This document shows, in pieces, positions 27,808 to 44,089 of a stretch of DNA of 64,000 nucleotides. The notes beneath the pieces were generated by a model. The model saw nothing but the letters and a program-made list of their open reading frames with translations, searched no databases and was not told the DNA's origin. The DNA is from Actinomycetota bacterium (GTDB lineage Bacteria; Actinomycetota; Actinomycetes; S36-B12; CAIYMF01), in NCBI GenBank assembly GCA_947455705.1, contig CANGPO010000004.1:1-64000 (forward strand), read 5' to 3'. Made by a program: the position numbers and the translations under genes. Numbering within the stretch: position 1 is the first letter of the stretch; the number at the start of each line of letters is the position of its first letter.

Positions 27808-28644
27808 TTAACGCTTCTTGCCGGACTTGCGACGACGGACGATGAACTTGTCACTGGCCTTATTGGCCTTACGGGTACGACCTTCGGCCTTACCGTTCGG
27901 GTTGACCGGGTGGCGACCACCGGAGGTCTTACCCTCACCACCACCGTGTGGGTGGTCGACCGGGTTCATGGCCACACCGCGGACGGTTGGGCGCTTGCCC
28001 TTCCACCGCATACGGCCGGCCTTACCCCAGTTGATGTTGCTCTGCTCGGCGTTACCGACCTCGCCGATGGTTGCGCGGCAGCGCACATCAACGTTGCGGA
28101 TCTCACCAGACGGCAGACGAAGCTGTGCGTAAGGTCCGTCCTTGGCCACGAGCTGGATGCTCGTACCTGCAGAACGGCCCATCTTTGCACCGCCGCCTGG
28201 ACGCAGTTCAACTGCGTGGATGACGGTACCGACGGGGATGTTACGCAGCGGCAGGTTGTTACCTGGCTTGATATCGGCCGACGGACCAGTCTCGATGGCG
28301 TCGCCCTGAGACAACTTGTTCGGCGCCACGATGTAACGCTTCTCACCATCGGCGTAGTGCAGAAGGGCGATGCGTGCGGTGCGGTTGGGGTCGTACTCGA
28401 TATGAGCGACCTTCGCGGGCACGCCGTCCTTATCGGCACGACGGAAGTCAATAATGCGATACGCGCGCTTGTGACCACCACCCTGGTGACGGGTAGTGAT
28501 ACGACCGGAGTTGTTGCGGCCGCCCTTATTTGGCAAGGGGCGAACGAGCGACTTCTCCGGCTCCGAACGCGTGATCTCGACGAAGTCGGCAACGCTCGAG
28601 CCACGACGGCCCGGTGTTGTCGGCTTGTACTTACGGATACCCAT
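27808..28644 (-). CDS. rplB: 50S ribosomal protein L2
   Basis: L2 is required for subunit association and peptidyl transferase activity. The protein [21 protein letters not shown] contains the OB and SH3-like domains and the conserved [21 protein letters not shown] loop with the functionally important histidine. The length is 278 residues. It lies between rplW and rpsS. Confidence 0.98.
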   Translation of the reverse strand: MGIRKYKPTTPGRRGSSVADFVEITRSEPEKSLVRPLPNKGGRNNSGRITTRHQGGGHKRAYRIIDFRRADKDGVPAKVAHIEYDPNRTARIALLHYADGEKRYIVAPNKLSQGDAIETGPSADIKPGNNLPLRNIPVGTVIHAVELRPGGGAKMGRSAGTSIQLVAKDGPYAQLRLPSGEIRNVDVRCRATIGEVGNAEQSNINWGKAGRMRWKGKRPTVRGVAMNPVDHPHGGGEGKTSGGRHPVNPNGKAEGRTRKANKASDKFIVRRRKSGKKR

Positions 28645-28685
28645 GGGGTTTCTCTTCCTCGTCGGTTGCGTTAGGAGTGCGCCGG

Positions 28686-28985
28686 TCAGGAGACCGGGCC
28701 TCCGAAGATGTCAATACGGTCGCCGTCAGCCAGGCTGACGATGGCGCGCTTGGTGTCGGCACGCTTGCCGAAGCCAGCACGGGTACGCAGGCGCTTGCCC
28801 TGACGGTTGTTGGTGTTCACGCCGATGACGCGAACTCCGAACACCTGCTCAACGGCAATCTTGATCTGCGTCTTGTTCGCGTCAGGAGCAACGATGAACG
28901 TGTACTTGTTCTCGTCGAGAAGGCCGTAGCTCTTCTCCGAGATCACTGGCGCGAGCAGGATGTCGCGCGGGTCTGCGATTTTCAT
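28686..28985 (-). CDS. rplW: 50S ribosomal protein L23
   Basis: L23 sits at the exit tunnel and docks trigger factor and SRP. The protein [63 protein letters not shown] has 99 residues and the typical ending with an acidic/Gly segment. Its ATG overlaps the rplD stop by 4 bases. Confidence 0.98.
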   Translation of the reverse strand: MKIADPRDILLAPVISEKSYGLLDENKYTFIVAPDANKTQIKIAVEQVFGVRVIGVNTNNRQGKRLRTRAGFGKRADTKRAIVSLADGDRIDIFGGPVS

Positions 28986-29695
28986 TCGGCCGCTTCCTCA
29001 CGTGCTTCGGACTCCGTTGCAACGGCCTTGGCGCCCTTTCCGGCTGCCGGACCTGCAAGGAATGCCTCGAGAGCCTCGGTCGTGAAGATGACATCGTCAC
29101 TGACCAGGACGTCGTAGGTGTTCAACTGATCAGGGGCGATCAGGTGGACTGATGGGACGTTGCGCAGCGACAACCACGACACCGAGTCATCACGATCGAC
29201 AACAGCCAGCAGGTTGCGACGCTCACTCACGGCGAGAATCGCAGCCAGTGCCGACTTGGTCGACGGAGTGTCGCCCTCAACGAACGAGGTGACAACGTGA
29301 ACGCGTCCATTACGAGCGCGATCTGACAGGGCGCCACGAAGTGCAGCGGCCTTCATCTTCTTGGGGGTCCGCTGGCTGTAGTCACGCGGCTCGGGGCCGT
29401 GCACCGTTCCACCACCGGTGAACTGAGGTGCACGAATCGAACCCTGACGGGCGCGGCCGGTGCCCTTCTGCTTGTACGGCTTCTTACCACCACCGCGAAC
29501 TTCACCGCGGTCCTTGGTCTTGTGAGTACCCTGACGCGCGGCCGCAAGCTGGGCCACAACGACCTGGTGAATCAAGGGGATGTTGACCTGAACACCGAAC
29601 ACATTGCTCGGCAGATCAACCGAACCGCTGACCTTGCCCGCTGGGGTGCGAACGTCTACCGAGGTGACCTCAGCAGTCTCGACAGATGCAGTCAT
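28982..29695 (-). CDS. rplD: 50S ribosomal protein L4
   Basis: L4 lines the exit tunnel; in E. coli it also represses the S10 operon. The tunnel loop region [43 protein letters not shown] is intact, and the C-terminal ILVSDDV-like strand is present as [20 protein letters not shown]. The length is 237 residues including a short Ala/Glu-rich tail. It lies between rplC (2-base gap) and rplW (ATGA overlap). Confidence 0.98.
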   Translation of the reverse strand: MTASVETAEVTSVDVRTPAGKVSGSVDLPSNVFGVQVNIPLIHQVVVAQLAAARQGTHKTKDRGEVRGGGKKPYKQKGTGRARQGSIRAPQFTGGGTVHGPEPRDYSQRTPKKMKAAALRGALSDRARNGRVHVVTSFVEGDTPSTKSALAAILAVSERRNLLAVVDRDDSVSWLSLRNVPSVHLIAPDQLNTYDVLVSDDVIFTTEALEAFLAGPAAGKGAKAVATESEAREEAAE

Positions 29696-29697
29696 GC

Positions 29698-30342
29698 TCA
29701 GGCTCCCTTCGCGGACGTACGGACCAGAACGATGTAGCCCTTAGGACCTGGGATAGCGCCCTTGATCAGGATGAGACCGTTCTCGACGTCGATCGAATGG
29801 ATCGTGAGGTTCTGCACGGTTTTACGAACGTGACCCATGTGACCAGCCATCCGCACACCCTTGAAGACGCGACCCGGGGTTGCACAGGCTCCGATGGATC
29901 CAGGCTTGCGGTGGTTGCGGTGTGCACCATGTGATGCACTCACGCCCGAGAAGCCGTGACGCTTCATCGTTCCGGCAAAGCCCTTGCCCTTGGTGGTGCC
30001 AACGACATCGATCGTCTGACCCGCCTCGAAGTGGTCGACGGCAATTTCCTGACCGAGGGTGAACTCGGTGGCTGCCGGCGTACGCAGTTCGACGAGGTGA
30101 CGACGTGGCGTCACACCTGCCTTAGCGAAGTGACCGGACGCAGGCTTGTTGACCTTGCGTGGGTCGATTGCGCCAAAGGCAATCTGTACGGAGCTGTATC
30201 CGTCTGATTCTGGGGTCTTGACCTGGGTTACGACACAAGGCCCAGCCTTGACAACAGTGACGGGAACAACCTTGTTGTTTTCGTCCCATACCTGTGTCAT
30301 GCCGAGCTTTTCGCCCAGAAGTCCCGTGAAGTTGGTGCTCAT
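29698..30342 (-). CDS. rplC: 50S ribosomal protein L3
   Basis: L3 reaches the peptidyl transferase centre through its extended loop ([34 protein letters not shown]). The N-terminus [33 protein letters not shown] is canonical. The length is 214 residues. It follows rpsJ by a short gap. Confidence 0.98.
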   Translation of the reverse strand: MSTNFTGLLGEKLGMTQVWDENNKVVPVTVVKAGPCVVTQVKTPESDGYSSVQIAFGAIDPRKVNKPASGHFAKAGVTPRRHLVELRTPAATEFTLGQEIAVDHFEAGQTIDVVGTTKGKGFAGTMKRHGFSGVSASHGAHRNHRKPGSIGACATPGRVFKGVRMAGHMGHVRKTVQNLTIHSIDVENGLILIKGAIPGPKGYIVLVRTSAKGA

Positions 30343-30356
30343 GGTGGCTACTGTCC

Positions 30357-30665
30357 TCAGAGCTTGATCTCGATATCGACACCAGCCGGAAGGTCGAGAC
30401 GCATTAGCGAGTCAACCGTCTTGGGCGTGGGGTCGAGGATGTCGATGAGACGCTTGTGCGTCCGCATCTCGAAGTGCTCGCGGCTGTCCTTGTACTTGTG
30501 CGGCGAGCGGATAACGCAGTACACGTTCTTTTCGGTCGGCAGCGGCACGGGGCCTGCAACCTGCGCGCCAGTACGAATCACCGTCTCGACGATCTTGCGC
30601 GCCGATGAGTCAATGATCTCGTGGTCGTAGGCCTTGAGCCTGATGCGGATCTTCTGTCCCGCCAT
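30357..30665 (-). CDS. rpsJ: 30S ribosomal protein S10 (NusE)
   Basis: S10 is a ribosomal head protein and also the NusG-binding transcription factor NusE. With the start at ATG 30665 it reads [76 protein letters not shown], 102 residues, the family length. GAAGGA lies upstream. The track start adds 35 residues that read through the tuf-rpsJ hairpin region. It is the first gene of the S10 block. Confidence 0.98.
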   Translation of the reverse strand: MAGQKIRIRLKAYDHEIIDSSARKIVETVIRTGAQVAGPVPLPTEKNVYCVIRSPHKYKDSREHFEMRTHKRLIDILDPTPKTVDSLMRLDLPAGVDIEIKL

Positions 30666-30731
30666 GGTGGCTGATGTCCTTCTCGTTCGTGTGCCGCTGA
30701 AACTGGTGCAGTGAGCACCGGTGGTGGGTTT

Positions 30732-30765
30732 CGTGGTCGGGCGGGGATGAACCCACCCGACCACG
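30732..30765 (-). terminator. Hairpin between tuf and rpsJ
   Basis: A 10-bp perfect stem CGTGGTCGGG/CCCGACCACG with a 14-base loop lies about 45 bases after the tuf stop. No U-tract follows (AAACCCACC on the minus strand), so termination efficiency is uncertain. It may end the str-operon transcript or attenuate into rpsJ. Confidence 0.55.
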
Positions 30766-30810
30766 ATCACCCAGGATCGTGCTGGTGTCGGAAACCGACG
30801 ACCGGTAGTA

Positions 30811-32004
<1,194 letters not shown>

Positions 32005-32134
32005 GGTGTCCTCCTGATGGACGGGATGGTTACGCCGTACGACGTAAATTCCTGGGTGTACTGGTCAGTTTTGGTGCTGGTAGTGCTGGTCGTACATGAG
32101 GCCTACGTTCAACCTCGGGTGCGTTTGCTTTGGA

Positions 32135-34243
32135 CTATTCGCCCTTCGCCTTCGCGATGATCTCGGTCGCCACGTTCGAAGGAACCTGTGCGTACGAGTC
32201 GAACTGCATGGAGTAACTCGCTCGACCCTGAGTCTTGCTTCGAAGATCTCCGACGTAGCCGAACATCTCTGACAAGGGGACGAGAGCCTTTACAACGCGA
32301 GCGCCTGAGCGCTCTTCCATCGCCTGGATCTGGCCACGGCGGGAGTTAAGATCGCCGATCACATCACCCATGAAGTCTTCTGGGGTGGTGACCTCAACGG
32401 ACATCAGCGGTTCGAGGAGAACCGGACCGGCGCGACGTGCGCCTTCCTTGAATGCCATCGAGCCAGCGATCTTGAACGCAAGTTCAGACGAGTCAACGTC
32501 GTGGTAGGCACCGTCTTGAAGGGTGACCTTCACGCCGACCATCGGGTAGCCAGCAAGAACACCGTTCTCCATGGCTTCCTGTGCACCAGCGTCAACCGAC
32601 GGGATGTATTCGCGCGGGATACGTCCACCGGTGACGGCGTTGACGAATTCGTAACCCTCTTCGTTCTCGGCATCTGCCTCGAGTGGCTCGATATCGATCT
32701 GCACCTTCGCGAACTGACCTGAACCACCGGTCTGCTTCTTGTGCGTGTAGTCGATCTTCGCAACCTTCTTCGTGATGGTCTCGCGGTACGCAACCTGTGG
32801 CTTACCAACGTTGGCCTCAACGTTGAACTCGCGGCGCATACGGTCGACAAGAACCTCGAGGTGAAGCTCGCCCATTCCGGAGATGATGGTCTGGCCGGTC
32901 TCTTCGTCCGAACGAACCTGGAAGGTCGGATCCTCGTCGGACAGACGCTGGATAGCCGTTCCCAGCTTCTCCTGGTCGCTCTTGGTCTTCGGTTCGATCG
33001 CAACCGAGATAACGGGAGCGGGGAAGTTCATCGATTCAAGAACGACGGGATGTGCTGCGTCACAGAGGGTTTCGCCGGTGGTGGTGTCCTTAAGACCCAT
33101 CACAGCAACGATGTCACCGGCGCCGACGCTCGCAATTTCTTCACGCTTGTTGGCGTGCATGCGGTAGACCTTGCCGATGCGCTCCTTGCGGCCCTTAACC
33201 GAGTTCAGCACCTGGGTGCCGGACTCAAGGACGCCCGAGTAGACGCGAACGTAGGTCAACTTGCCTAGGTGCGGGTCGGTCATGATCTTGAAGGCGAGAG
33301 CCGACAGGGGCTCTGAATCCTTGGGCTGACGCTCGATCACCGTCTCTTCATCGCCAACCTTGTGACCCTTGATGGCCTCAACATCGAGCGGCGACGGAAG
33401 GTACTCAACGACAGCGTCGAGCATGGGCTGAACACCCTTGTTCTTGAACGCTGAACCGGTGAGGATCGGGGTGAGCTTGTCAGCCAGTGTTGCGCGACGG
33501 ATGGCGGCGTGGAGTTCGGCCTCGGTGGGCTCAACGCCCTCGAGGTACTTCTCCATCATGTCGTCATCAGCTTCTGAGATGGTTTCGAGAAGCATTGCGC
33601 GGTACTCGTCGGCCTGATCCTGCAGGTCTGCCGGGATATCGACGATGTCGTAGGCCTCACCCTTTTGGGTGTCTTCGGGCCACACGAGCGCCTTCATGCG
33701 AACGAGGTCCACAACACCGCGGAAGTCGCCCTCAGCGCCGATGGGGATCTGCAGCACAAGTGCGGTCGCGTTCAAGCGCTCGCGGATCATGCCTACGCAC
33801 ATGTAGAAGTCAGCACCCGTGCGGTCAAGCTTGTTAACGAAGCAGATACGCGGCACGTTGTAACGGTCGGCCTGACGCCACACCGTCTCAGACTGTGGTT
33901 CGACACCGGCAACACCATCGAATACCGCAACGGCACCATCGAGAACGCGAAGTGAGCGCTCTACCTCAACGGTGAAGTCAACGTGACCCGGCGTGTCAAT
34001 GATGTTGATCTGCACGCCATTCCAGGTGCAGGTGGTTGCAGCAGACGTGATTGTGATACCACGCTCCTGCTCCTGCTCCATCCAGTCCATGGTGGCTGCA
34101 CCATCGTGGACTTCACCGATCTTGTAATTGATACCGGTGTAGAAAAGGATGCGCTCGGTGGTCGTGGTCTTGCCAGCATCGATGTGCGCCATGATGCCAA
34201 TGTTGCGCACATTGGCCAGATCGACGGCGGTTCCGGTTGCCAC
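32135..34243 (-). CDS. fusA: Elongation factor G
   Basis: EF-G is the translocase GTPase. G1 is [16 protein letters not shown]3 is [37 protein letters not shown] and G4 is NKLDRTGAD. The downstream domains II-V are complete (domain IV near [17 protein letters not shown] near [47 protein letters not shown]). The length is 702 residues. It lies between rpsG and tuf. Fusidic-acid-resistance substitutions cannot be judged without an alignment. Confidence 0.99.
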   Translation of the reverse strand: MATGTAVDLANVRNIGIMAHIDAGKTTTTERILFYTGINYKIGEVHDGAATMDWMEQEQERGITITSAATTCTWNGVQINIIDTPGHVDFTVEVERSLRVLDGAVAVFDGVAGVEPQSETVWRQADRYNVPRICFVNKLDRTGADFYMCVGMIRERLNATALVLQIPIGAEGDFRGVVDLVRMKALVWPEDTQKGEAYDIVDIPADLQDQADEYRAMLLETISEADDDMMEKYLEGVEPTEAELHAAIRRATLADKLTPILTGSAFKNKGVQPMLDAVVEYLPSPLDVEAIKGHKVGDEETVIERQPKDSEPLSALAFKIMTDPHLGKLTYVRVYSGVLESGTQVLNSVKGRKERIGKVYRMHANKREEIASVGAGDIVAVMGLKDTTTGETLCDAAHPVVLESMNFPAPVISVAIEPKTKSDQEKLGTAIQRLSDEDPTFQVRSDEETGQTIISGMGELHLEVLVDRMRREFNVEANVGKPQVAYRETITKKVAKIDYTHKKQTGGSGQFAKVQIDIEPLEADAENEEGYEFVNAVTGGRIPREYIPSVDAGAQEAMENGVLAGYPMVGVKVTLQDGAYHDVDSSELAFKIAGSMAFKEGARRAGPVLLEPLMSVEVTTPEDFMGDVIGDLNSRRGQIQAMEERSGARVVKALVPLSEMFGYVGDLRSKTQGRASYSMQFDSYAQVPSNVATEIIAKAKGE

Positions 34244-34291
34244 GGTATTAACTCCGAATCACAGAAAAGGGAAGGAAGGGAAGGACGTTTA

Positions 34292-34762
34292 TTACCAGCG
34301 GTAGTGCGCGAAGGCCTTGTTGGACTCGGCCATCTTGTGCATGTCCTCGCGACGCTTGACGCTGGCGCCAAGACCGTTGCTGGCATCAAGAAGTTCGTTC
34401 ATGAGGCGCTCAGTCATCGTCTTTTCACGACGCTGACGTGAGAACGTCACCAACCAACGCAGTGCCAACGTGGTGCTGCGGCCCGGGCGAACTTCAACCG
34501 GCACCTGGTAGGTCGCTCCACCGACGCGGCGGCTGCGAACCTCAAGGGTTGGCTTGACGTTGTCCATCGCACGCTTGAGCGTGAGAACCGGATCGGTACC
34601 GGTCTTTTCGCGGCAACCTTCAAGGGCACCGTAAACGATGCGCTCTGCGGTGGACTTCTTACCATCCAGCAGAATCTTGTTGATCAACTGAGTCACTAGC
34701 GGCGAGCCGTAGACGGGGTCAACGACGATCGGACGCTTAGGAGCGGGGCCTTTGCGAGGCAT
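34292..34762 (-). CDS. rpsG: 30S ribosomal protein S7
   Basis: S7 nucleates assembly of the 30S head; in E. coli it represses the str operon. The sequence [49 protein letters not shown] and the end [20 protein letters not shown] are canonical. The length is 156 residues. Its ATG shares a base with the rpsL stop (TAATG). Confidence 0.98.
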   Translation of the reverse strand: MPRKGPAPKRPIVVDPVYGSPLVTQLINKILLDGKKSTAERIVYGALEGCREKTGTDPVLTLKRAMDNVKPTLEVRSRRVGGATYQVPVEVRPGRSTTLALRWLVTFSRQRREKTMTERLMNELLDASNGLGASVKRREDMHKMAESNKAFAHYRW

Positions 34763-35139
34763 TAGCTGCTCTTCTCCTTCTTCGCGCCGTAACGGCTACG
34801 AGCCTGCTTGCGGTTCTTGACGCCCTGGGTGTCAAGGGCACCGCGAATGATCTTGTAACGGACACCGGGGAGGTCCTTCACACGGCCGCCGCGCACGAGC
34901 ACGATTGAGTGCTCCTGCAGGTTGTGGCCAACACCGGGGATGTAGGCGGTGACCTCGATACCGCTGGTCAGACGCACACGAGCAACCTTGCGAAGAGCCG
35001 AGTTCGGCTTCTTGGGCGTGGTTGTGTAAACACGTGTGCAAACCCCGCGGCGCTGGGGGCTTCCCTTAAGCGCGGGGGTCTTGTTCTTCGAGACCTTGTC
35101 CTGCCGGCCCTTGCGGACTAGCTGCTGGATCGTGGGCAC
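34762..35139 (-). CDS. rpsL: 30S ribosomal protein S12
   Basis: S12 is at the decoding centre. The two streptomycin-related lysine regions, [13 protein letters not shown] and [12 protein letters not shown], carry the ordinary wild-type residues. The protein starts [37 protein letters not shown] and has 125 residues. The GTG start lies 8 bases after GGAG. It is the first gene of the str operon rpsL-rpsG-fusA-tuf. Confidence 0.99.
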   Translation of the reverse strand: MPTIQQLVRKGRQDKVSKNKTPALKGSPQRRGVCTRVYTTTPKKPNSALRKVARVRLTSGIEVTAYIPGVGHNLQEHSIVLVRGGRVKDLPGVRYKIIRGALDTQGVKNRKQARSRYGAKKEKSS

Positions 35140-35488
35140 TCACATCTCCGGATCTGTGCGTTCGTTCGGCGTTCGTTCGTGGTGGAAAATCTTCGTCGTG
35201 CACGAGCTGGTGGGCCCTAACCCGCCGACCCCCGCGCTCGGGCGTGTCGCACCTTTCCCGCTCATGCAGGAGTGCAACCAACTCGAAAGTGGACGTCGTG
35301 CGCCTCGCGGAAAGATGACCCCACGCGCGCAAGGGCACCCGTGTCTTCTCGGGTGCAGGGCATAAGACTACCCAAGGGCAGGCCGAAAGGTCAAAACGGC
35401 GACGGCAGCCCCATCAGGAACGCAACATCACCCTTTCAGGTGACATGCTCAACGACCCCGCGACACGCCGAAATCCGTGCGGACTCCC
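35140..35488. other. Intergenic region upstream of rpsL
   Basis: These 349 bases lie between the DUF4190 gene and rpsL and should contain the str-operon promoter and leader. A hairpin GCACCCG/CGGGTGC with an 8-base loop lies at 35335-35356 and may be the weak terminator of the upstream membrane-protein gene. I see no convincing -35/-10 pair and no gene in it. Confidence 0.4.
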
Positions 35489-36037
35489 CTATGCGCCGAC
35501 GCTCGTTCCGGACTGGGTGGCCAGGCCCAACGCCGCGACGATGATGACCACGACCACAACAACAATTGTGAGCGCGATGTTGATCCACGAGATGACTTTG
35601 GCGGCTGTGACCATTCCATCGCCAGTGACCCAGCCTTGCGACGCCTGGATTTCTCGCTTCGCGGAGTTCGCGACGATCAACGCGGCAACCGACAAGATGA
35701 CCGGGCAAATAAGGAACGAACCAATGGCCAGTACCAACGCAACAACGGCGTTATTTGACGTCTTGGGAAATTGAGCTGGTGCTGACGCATAGCCCGGCGG
35801 GGTGCTCGGTGGCGGATAGGCGGCCGCTGGTGGCGGATAGGCCGCCGCTGGCGGCGGATAGGCGCCAACGGGCGGATCCTGCACTGGCGGCGCGGTCGGC
35901 ACAACTATCTCCGGCGGTGCTAGCGGCACAGCAGGCTGCGGCGGCACTGGCGGCTCAACGGGGTAGGGCGTTGTCGGGTACTCCCCCACAACAGGCGGCT
36001 CGATGGGATCCGGCGGGGTAAGTCCTTCAAATGACAT
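35489..36037 (-). CDS. Proline-rich DUF4190-type membrane protein
   Basis: The function is unknown. The N-terminal ~90 residues are Pro/Ala/Val-rich and presumably cytosolic and disordered, with a short tandem repeat AAYPPPAAAYPPP. Two membrane helices follow: VVALVLAIGSFLICPVILSVAALIVA and VISWINIALTIVVVVVVIIVAAL, joined by NSAKREIQASQGWVTGDGM, the pattern of DUF4190 proteins in actinobacteria. I chose ATG 36037 (MSFEGLTPPD), not the GTG three codons earlier. It stands alone between rpoC and rpsL in the same orientation, behind the rpoC terminator, so it needs its own promoter in the short 70-base gap. Confidence 0.75.
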   Translation of the reverse strand: MSFEGLTPPDPIEPPVVGEYPTTPYPVEPPVPPQPAVPLAPPEIVVPTAPPVQDPPVGAYPPPAAAYPPPAAAYPPPSTPPGYASAPAQFPKTSNNAVVALVLAIGSFLICPVILSVAALIVANSAKREIQASQGWVTGDGMVTAAKVISWINIALTIVVVVVVIIVAALGLATQSGTSVGA

Positions 36038-36107
36038 AGCCCACACTCTGTCACCGCGAGGCTCGTTATTTCTATTCAGATGACACTCGAACGATCACTT
36101 CTTGAGC

Positions 36108-36152
36108 AAAAGAAAACTGGTGGGTGGCACACGTTCTGCCACCCACCAGTTT
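36108..36152 (-). terminator. Rho-independent terminator of rpoBC
   Basis: A perfect 16-bp stem AAACTGGTGGGTGGCA/TGCCACCCACCAGTTT with a 7-base loop starts 15 bases after the rpoC stop and is followed on the minus strand by TTTTCTTTTG. It is the clearest intrinsic terminator in the window. Confidence 0.95.
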
Positions 36153-36167
36153 GTTGAGCTAACGAAC

Positions 36168-40043
<3,876 letters not shown>

Positions 40044-40125
40044 GGCTATCAGTCCTCACATGTGGTTTGGGATCGTCAGGTCTGGGGTTAGGTGGCCGCT
40101 CTGCACGAGCGACCACCTAAGGTCC

Positions 40126-43100
40126 TCAGACTTCTTCGACGCTGCTCGGCTCACGCCGCGACAGGTCGATTCCCAGCTCTTCAGCTGCGCGGTAAACATC
40201 GTCTTCAGTGTCGCGCATTTCAATCGCGCTTCCATCTCGCGAAAGAACTTCGACGTTCAAGCACAGCGACTGCATTTCCTTGATGAGAACCTTGAACGAT
40301 TCCGGAATACCGGGCTCGGGGATGTTCTCACCCTTAACGATGGCCTCGTAGACCTTCACGCGACCAAGAACGTCATCGGACTTGATGGTCAGGAGCTCCT
40401 GCAGGGCGTAGGCGGCACCGTATGCCTCAAGTGCCCACACCTCCATCTCACCGAATCGCTGGCCACCGAACTGAGCCTTACCGCCCAGTGGCTGCTGCGT
40501 GATCATCGAGTACGGACCAGTCGAACGTGCGTGGATCTTGTCGTCGACCAAGTGCAGCAGCTTGAGGATGTACACGTAGCCAACCGAGACTGGCTCCGGG
40601 TAAGGCTCACCGGAACGACCATCAACGAGACGGGCCTTTCCATCTGGACCAACCAGGCGAATACCGTCCTCGGTGGGGATGGTTGATCCGAGCAGACCGA
40701 TGATCTCCTCTTCACGTGCACCATCGAAGACCGGGGTCGCGACGTTCGTCCCCGGCCCAGCAGCATGTGCTGCCTGCGGCAAGTTCGCGGCCCACTCTGG
40801 TGAACCTTCAACCTGCCAGCCAGTCTTGGCAACCCAACCGAGGTGGGTTTCCAGTACCTGACCGACGTTCATACGTCCGGGCACACCGAGCGGGTTAAGC
40901 ACGATGTCAACAGGCGTACCGTCCTCAAGGAACGGCATGTCCTCGACAGGGAGAATCTTGGAGATAACTCCCTTGTTGCCGTGACGTCCAGCGAGCTTGT
41001 CACCGTTGGTGATCTTGCGCTTCTGGGCGATGTAGACGCGAACCAAGCGGTTGACACCTGGTGGCAGTTCGTCGCCTTCTTCGCGATCGAACACGCGAAC
41101 TGCAATGACCTTGCCAGATTCACCGTGGGGAACCTTGAGCGAGGTATCGCGAACTTCACGTGCCTTTTCACCGAAGATTGCGCGAAGCAAGCGCTCTTCC
41201 GGGGTCAGTTCGGTCTCACCCTTCGGGGTGACCTTTCCGACCAGGATGTCACCAGTGACAACATCGGCACCGATGCGAATAATTCCACGCTCGTCGAGAT
41301 CAGCAAGGACCTCTTCGGAAACGTTAGGAATATCGCGAGTGATTTCCTCCGGGCCGAGTTTGGTGTCGCGAGCATCAACTTCATGCTCTTCGATGTGGAT
41401 CGAGGACAAAACATCGTCCTGAACCAAACGCTGCGACAAGATGATGGCGTCCTCGTAGTTGTGACCCTCCCACGGCATGAACGCCACGAGCAGGTTACGA
41501 CCGAGCGCCATTTCACCGGTGTCGGTACATGGGCCGTCGGCAAGAACGGTACCGGCCTCAACGCGCTGACCCTCACTGACGATCGGGCGCTGATTGAAAC
41601 TGGTGCCCTGGTTCGAGCGACGGAACTTCTGTACACGGTAGGTGCGGTACTCGCCGTCGTCCTGAGCAATGGTGATGAGGTCTGCCGAAACCTCGGTAAC
41701 CACACCGCCAGCCTTGGACATGATGACGTCGCCGGCATCGGTAGCAGCGCGGTATTCCATGCCGGTACCAACCAGTGGCGCCTCGCTGCGAAGCAGCGGG
41801 ACGGACTGACGCTGCATGTTCGAACCCATCAGGGCGCGGTTTGCATCGTCGTGCTCGAGGAACGGAATCATCGCGGTTGCAACAGACACCATCTGACGCG
41901 GTGAAACGTCCATGTAGTCCACGGCCGTACCAGCGACGTAATCAACCTCGCCACCCTTGGTGCGCACCAGGACGCGGGGCTCAGCGAACTCGCCGTCATC
42001 CTTCAACGGTGAGTTCGCCTGGGCGATGACGTGAAGGTCTTCCTCGTCAGCGGTGACGTAGTCGATCTGGTCGGTGACGATGCCGTTTGTGACCTTGCGG
42101 TACGGCGTTTCGACGAAACCGAATGCGTTGATGCGGGCGAATGACGACAGTGAGCCGATCAGACCAATGTTCGGGCCTTCTGGAGTTTCGATCGGGCACA
42201 TACGTCCGTAGTGCGACGGGTGCACGTCACGAACCTCGAAGCCGGCGCGCTCACGTGACAGACCACCCGGACCAAGTGCGGAAAGGCGACGCTTGTGCGT
42301 CAATCCGGCAAGTGGATTGGTCTGGTCCATGAACTGTGACAACTGGCTCGTACCGAAGAACTCCTTGATGGAGGCAACAACGGGACGAATGTTGATCAAG
42401 GTCTGGGGCGTGATGGCTTCGACATCCTGAGTCGTCATACGCTCACGGACAACACGCTCCATGCGTGAAAGACCGGTACGAATCTGATTCTGGATGAGTT
42501 CGCCAACCGAGCGAAGACGACGATTACCGAAGTGATCGATGTCGTCGGTCTCAAGTCGCACGACCGTGCCGTCAACATTGGTGAACTCGGTCTCGTTTGC
42601 GTGCAAACGGACCAAGTACTCGATCGTGGACACGATGTCCTCGATCGTGATGGTGCTCTGCGTCAACGGCAATGAGCTACCGAGCTTCTTGTTGATCTTG
42701 TAACGACCAACCTTGGCAAGGTCGTAGCGCTTGGGGTTGAAGTAGAAGTTATCGAGAAGGGACTGGCCCGCCTCCGTCGTCGGCGGTTCGCCTGGACGCA
42801 GCTTGCGGTAGATGTCCTTGAGCGCCTCGTCCTGCTCGGTGATCGGATCCTTGTCGAGGGTGGTGACCATCGACTCGAAGGCACCGAACCGCTCACGGAT
42901 CTGCTCTGAGGTCATGCCGAGCGCCTTGAGCAGAACCGTCACGGGCTGCTTGCGCTTACGGTCAACGCGAACGCCGACCATGTCCTTCTTGTCGATCTCG
43001 AACTCCAGCCACGCACCGCGTGACGGGATGATCTTCGCGACGTAGAGGTCCTTGTCGGTGGCCTTATCGATGCTGCGCTCGAAGTAGACACCAGGTGAAC

Positions 43101-43596
43101 GCACCAACTGCGATACAACAACGCGCTCTGTGCCGTTGATGATGAAGGTGCCCTTATCCGTCATAAGCGGGAAGTCGCCCATGAACACGGTCTGGGACTT
43201 AATTTCGCCCGTCTCGTTGTTCATGAACTCCGCAGTGACGAACAGCGGAGCCGCGTAGGTGAAGTCCTTGTCGCGGCACTGCTCAACGGTGTACTTCGGT
43301 GGCTCAAACCGGTGATCGCGGAATGACAGCGACATGGAGCCGCCGAAATCCTCGATCGGTGAGATTTCCTCGAAGACATCTTCTAGACCAGACGTCGCAG
43401 GGACGTCCGTTCGACCCGAGGCCAGGGCAGCTTCAACGCGGCCCTTCCACAGGTCATTACCGAGCAGCCAGTCAAAAGACTCGGTCTGCAGGGCAAGCAA
43501 GTCGGGAACCTCAAGAGGCTCACGAATCTTTGCAAATGAAACCCGGCGTGGGCCAGGTGCGGGAGTGGTTACTGATGACGTACGCGCGGCGGCCAA
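40126..43596 (-). CDS. rpoB: DNA-directed RNA polymerase subunit beta
   Basis: The beta subunit begins the conserved part at [31 protein letters not shown]. The rifampicin-binding cluster reads [32 protein letters not shown], wild type at the usual resistance positions. I set the start at TTG 43596 ([16 protein letters not shown]), 7 bases after GGAAGGA; the track start GTG/ATG 60 bases upstream lacks a site. The length is 1156 residues. It ends [16 protein letters not shown]. It is first in rpoBC, behind a long intergenic region. Confidence 0.98.
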   Translation of the reverse strand: MAAARTSSVTTPAPGPRRVSFAKIREPLEVPDLLALQTESFDWLLGNDLWKGRVEAALASGRTDVPATSGLEDVFEEISPIEDFGGSMSLSFRDHRFEPPKYTVEQCRDKDFTYAAPLFVTAEFMNNETGEIKSQTVFMGDFPLMTDKGTFIINGTERVVVSQLVRSPGVYFERSIDKATDKDLYVAKIIPSRGAWLEFEIDKKDMVGVRVDRKRKQPVTVLLKALGMTSEQIRERFGAFESMVTTLDKDPITEQDEALKDIYRKLRPGEPPTTEAGQSLLDNFYFNPKRYDLAKVGRYKINKKLGSSLPLTQSTITIEDIVSTIEYLVRLHANETEFTNVDGTVVRLETDDIDHFGNRRLRSVGELIQNQIRTGLSRMERVVRERMTTQDVEAITPQTLINIRPVVASIKEFFGTSQLSQFMDQTNPLAGLTHKRRLSALGPGGLSRERAGFEVRDVHPSHYGRMCPIETPEGPNIGLIGSLSSFARINAFGFVETPYRKVTNGIVTDQIDYVTADEEDLHVIAQANSPLKDDGEFAEPRVLVRTKGGEVDYVAGTAVDYMDVSPRQMVSVATAMIPFLEHDDANRALMGSNMQRQSVPLLRSEAPLVGTGMEYRAATDAGDVIMSKAGGVVTEVSADLITIAQDDGEYRTYRVQKFRRSNQGTSFNQRPIVSEGQRVEAGTVLADGPCTDTGEMALGRNLLVAFMPWEGHNYEDAIILSQRLVQDDVLSSIHIEEHEVDARDTKLGPEEITRDIPNVSEEVLADLDERGIIRIGADVVTGDILVGKVTPKGETELTPEERLLRAIFGEKAREVRDTSLKVPHGESGKVIAVRVFDREEGDELPPGVNRLVRVYIAQKRKITNGDKLAGRHGNKGVISKILPVEDMPFLEDGTPVDIVLNPLGVPGRMNVGQVLETHLGWVAKTGWQVEGSPEWAANLPQAAHAAGPGTNVATPVFDGAREEEIIGLLGSTIPTEDGIRLVGPDGKARLVDGRSGEPYPEPVSVGYVYILKLLHLVDDKIHARSTGPYSMITQQPLGGKAQFGGQRFGEMEVWALEAYGAAYALQELLTIKSDDVLGRVKVYEAIVKGENIPEPGIPESFKVLIKEMQSLCLNVEVLSRDGSAIEMRDTEDDVYRAAEELGIDLSRREPSSVEEV

Positions 43597-43891
43597 GAGG
43601 CATCCTTCCGAGTGCTCGCGAACCTTCAAAAACGCATGCCAAACACGCCCTGTCAATTCTGGTTAGAAATGATGGTTGCGTAAAAGGCAGCGCAAAGCGG
43701 CAGCATACCCGATCGGGCAGGCCGCTGTCGAATCCGGGGTTGGAACCCATTCGGTGAACCTCGTCAGTTTCGGGTCCAGCTTCACTCGACAGCGGGTGAA
43801 GCGGCTCTCACAAAACTGTCATCGTTCACCGGGCGGGACGTACACCCGGGTCGTGCGGACGATCACAGGATCGCTCTTTCTTACGTGCACC

Positions 43892-43921
43892 ATGGTGAAA
43901 CCAGCCGCCCACTTGAGTCAA
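43892..43921 (-). promoter_or_regulatory. Candidate rpoB promoter
   Basis: On the minus strand TTGACT (43916-43921), an 18-base spacer and CACCAT (43892-43897) resemble a housekeeping -35/-10 pair. The -35 box matches well; the -10 matches TAnnnT at only two key positions. The position, about 300 bases upstream of rpoB, is plausible. Confidence 0.35.
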
Positions 43922-44039
43922 GTGCAAACCGCGCCCATCTGGGTGAAGATTCGGTAACTACGAAACGACCACGGATCATCTCATCAGCCAGCCCCAGCAT
44001 ATGCACCGTGCTGACCTGCGGTTTTGCCCCCAGACATGC

Positions 44040-44074
44040 CTCTGGGCGGCACCTGCAGCAGGTACCGCCCAGAG
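44040..44074 (-). terminator. Strong hairpin downstream of rplL
   Basis: The stem CTCTGGGCGG-ACCTG / CAGGT-CCGCCCAGAG has about 15 pairs and one mismatch, with a 3-base loop, and lies 16 bases after the rplL stop. The minus-strand 3' flank GCATGTCTGGGG lacks a U-tract, so it may be an attenuator or RNase processing site between rplJL and rpoBC. Confidence 0.6.
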
Positions 44075-44089
44075 CTACGTGCGTCGAAA

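Larger units (their letters stand above)
43597..44089. other. Long intergenic region between rplL and rpoB
   Basis: These 493 bases hold no gene I can support. They contain a strong hairpin just after rplL (44040-44074), a candidate rpoB promoter (about 43892-43921) and a long untranslated leader of about 280 bases before rpoB. Long rplL-rpoB spacers with an rpoB promoter are known in actinobacteria. Confidence 0.6.

Noticed and set aside
27787-28674. 295-residue plus-strand ORF
   Set aside because: It is fully antisense to rplB, which is unambiguously conserved; shadow frame.
30666-30770. N-terminal 35-residue extension of S10 in the ORF track
   Set aside because: It reads through a hairpin and has no family match; the ATG at 30665 with GAAGGA gives the normal 102-residue S10. 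The same reasoning removed extensions from rplL, rplJ, rplK and infA.
35820-35870. Short tandem repeats (ggcggatagg...) as a possible CRISPR or DNA repeat
   Set aside because: The repeat is coding, giving AAYPPPAAAYPPP in the DUF4190 protein; there are no unique spacers and no cas genes.
40843-41904. 353-residue plus-strand ORF
   Set aside because: It is antisense to the conserved centre of rpoB; high-GC codon bias leaves long open complementary frames. No recognisable domain.
42275-42400. Rifampicin resistance in rpoB or streptomycin resistance in rpsL
   Set aside because: The visible resistance-cluster residues are the ordinary sensitive ones in both genes.
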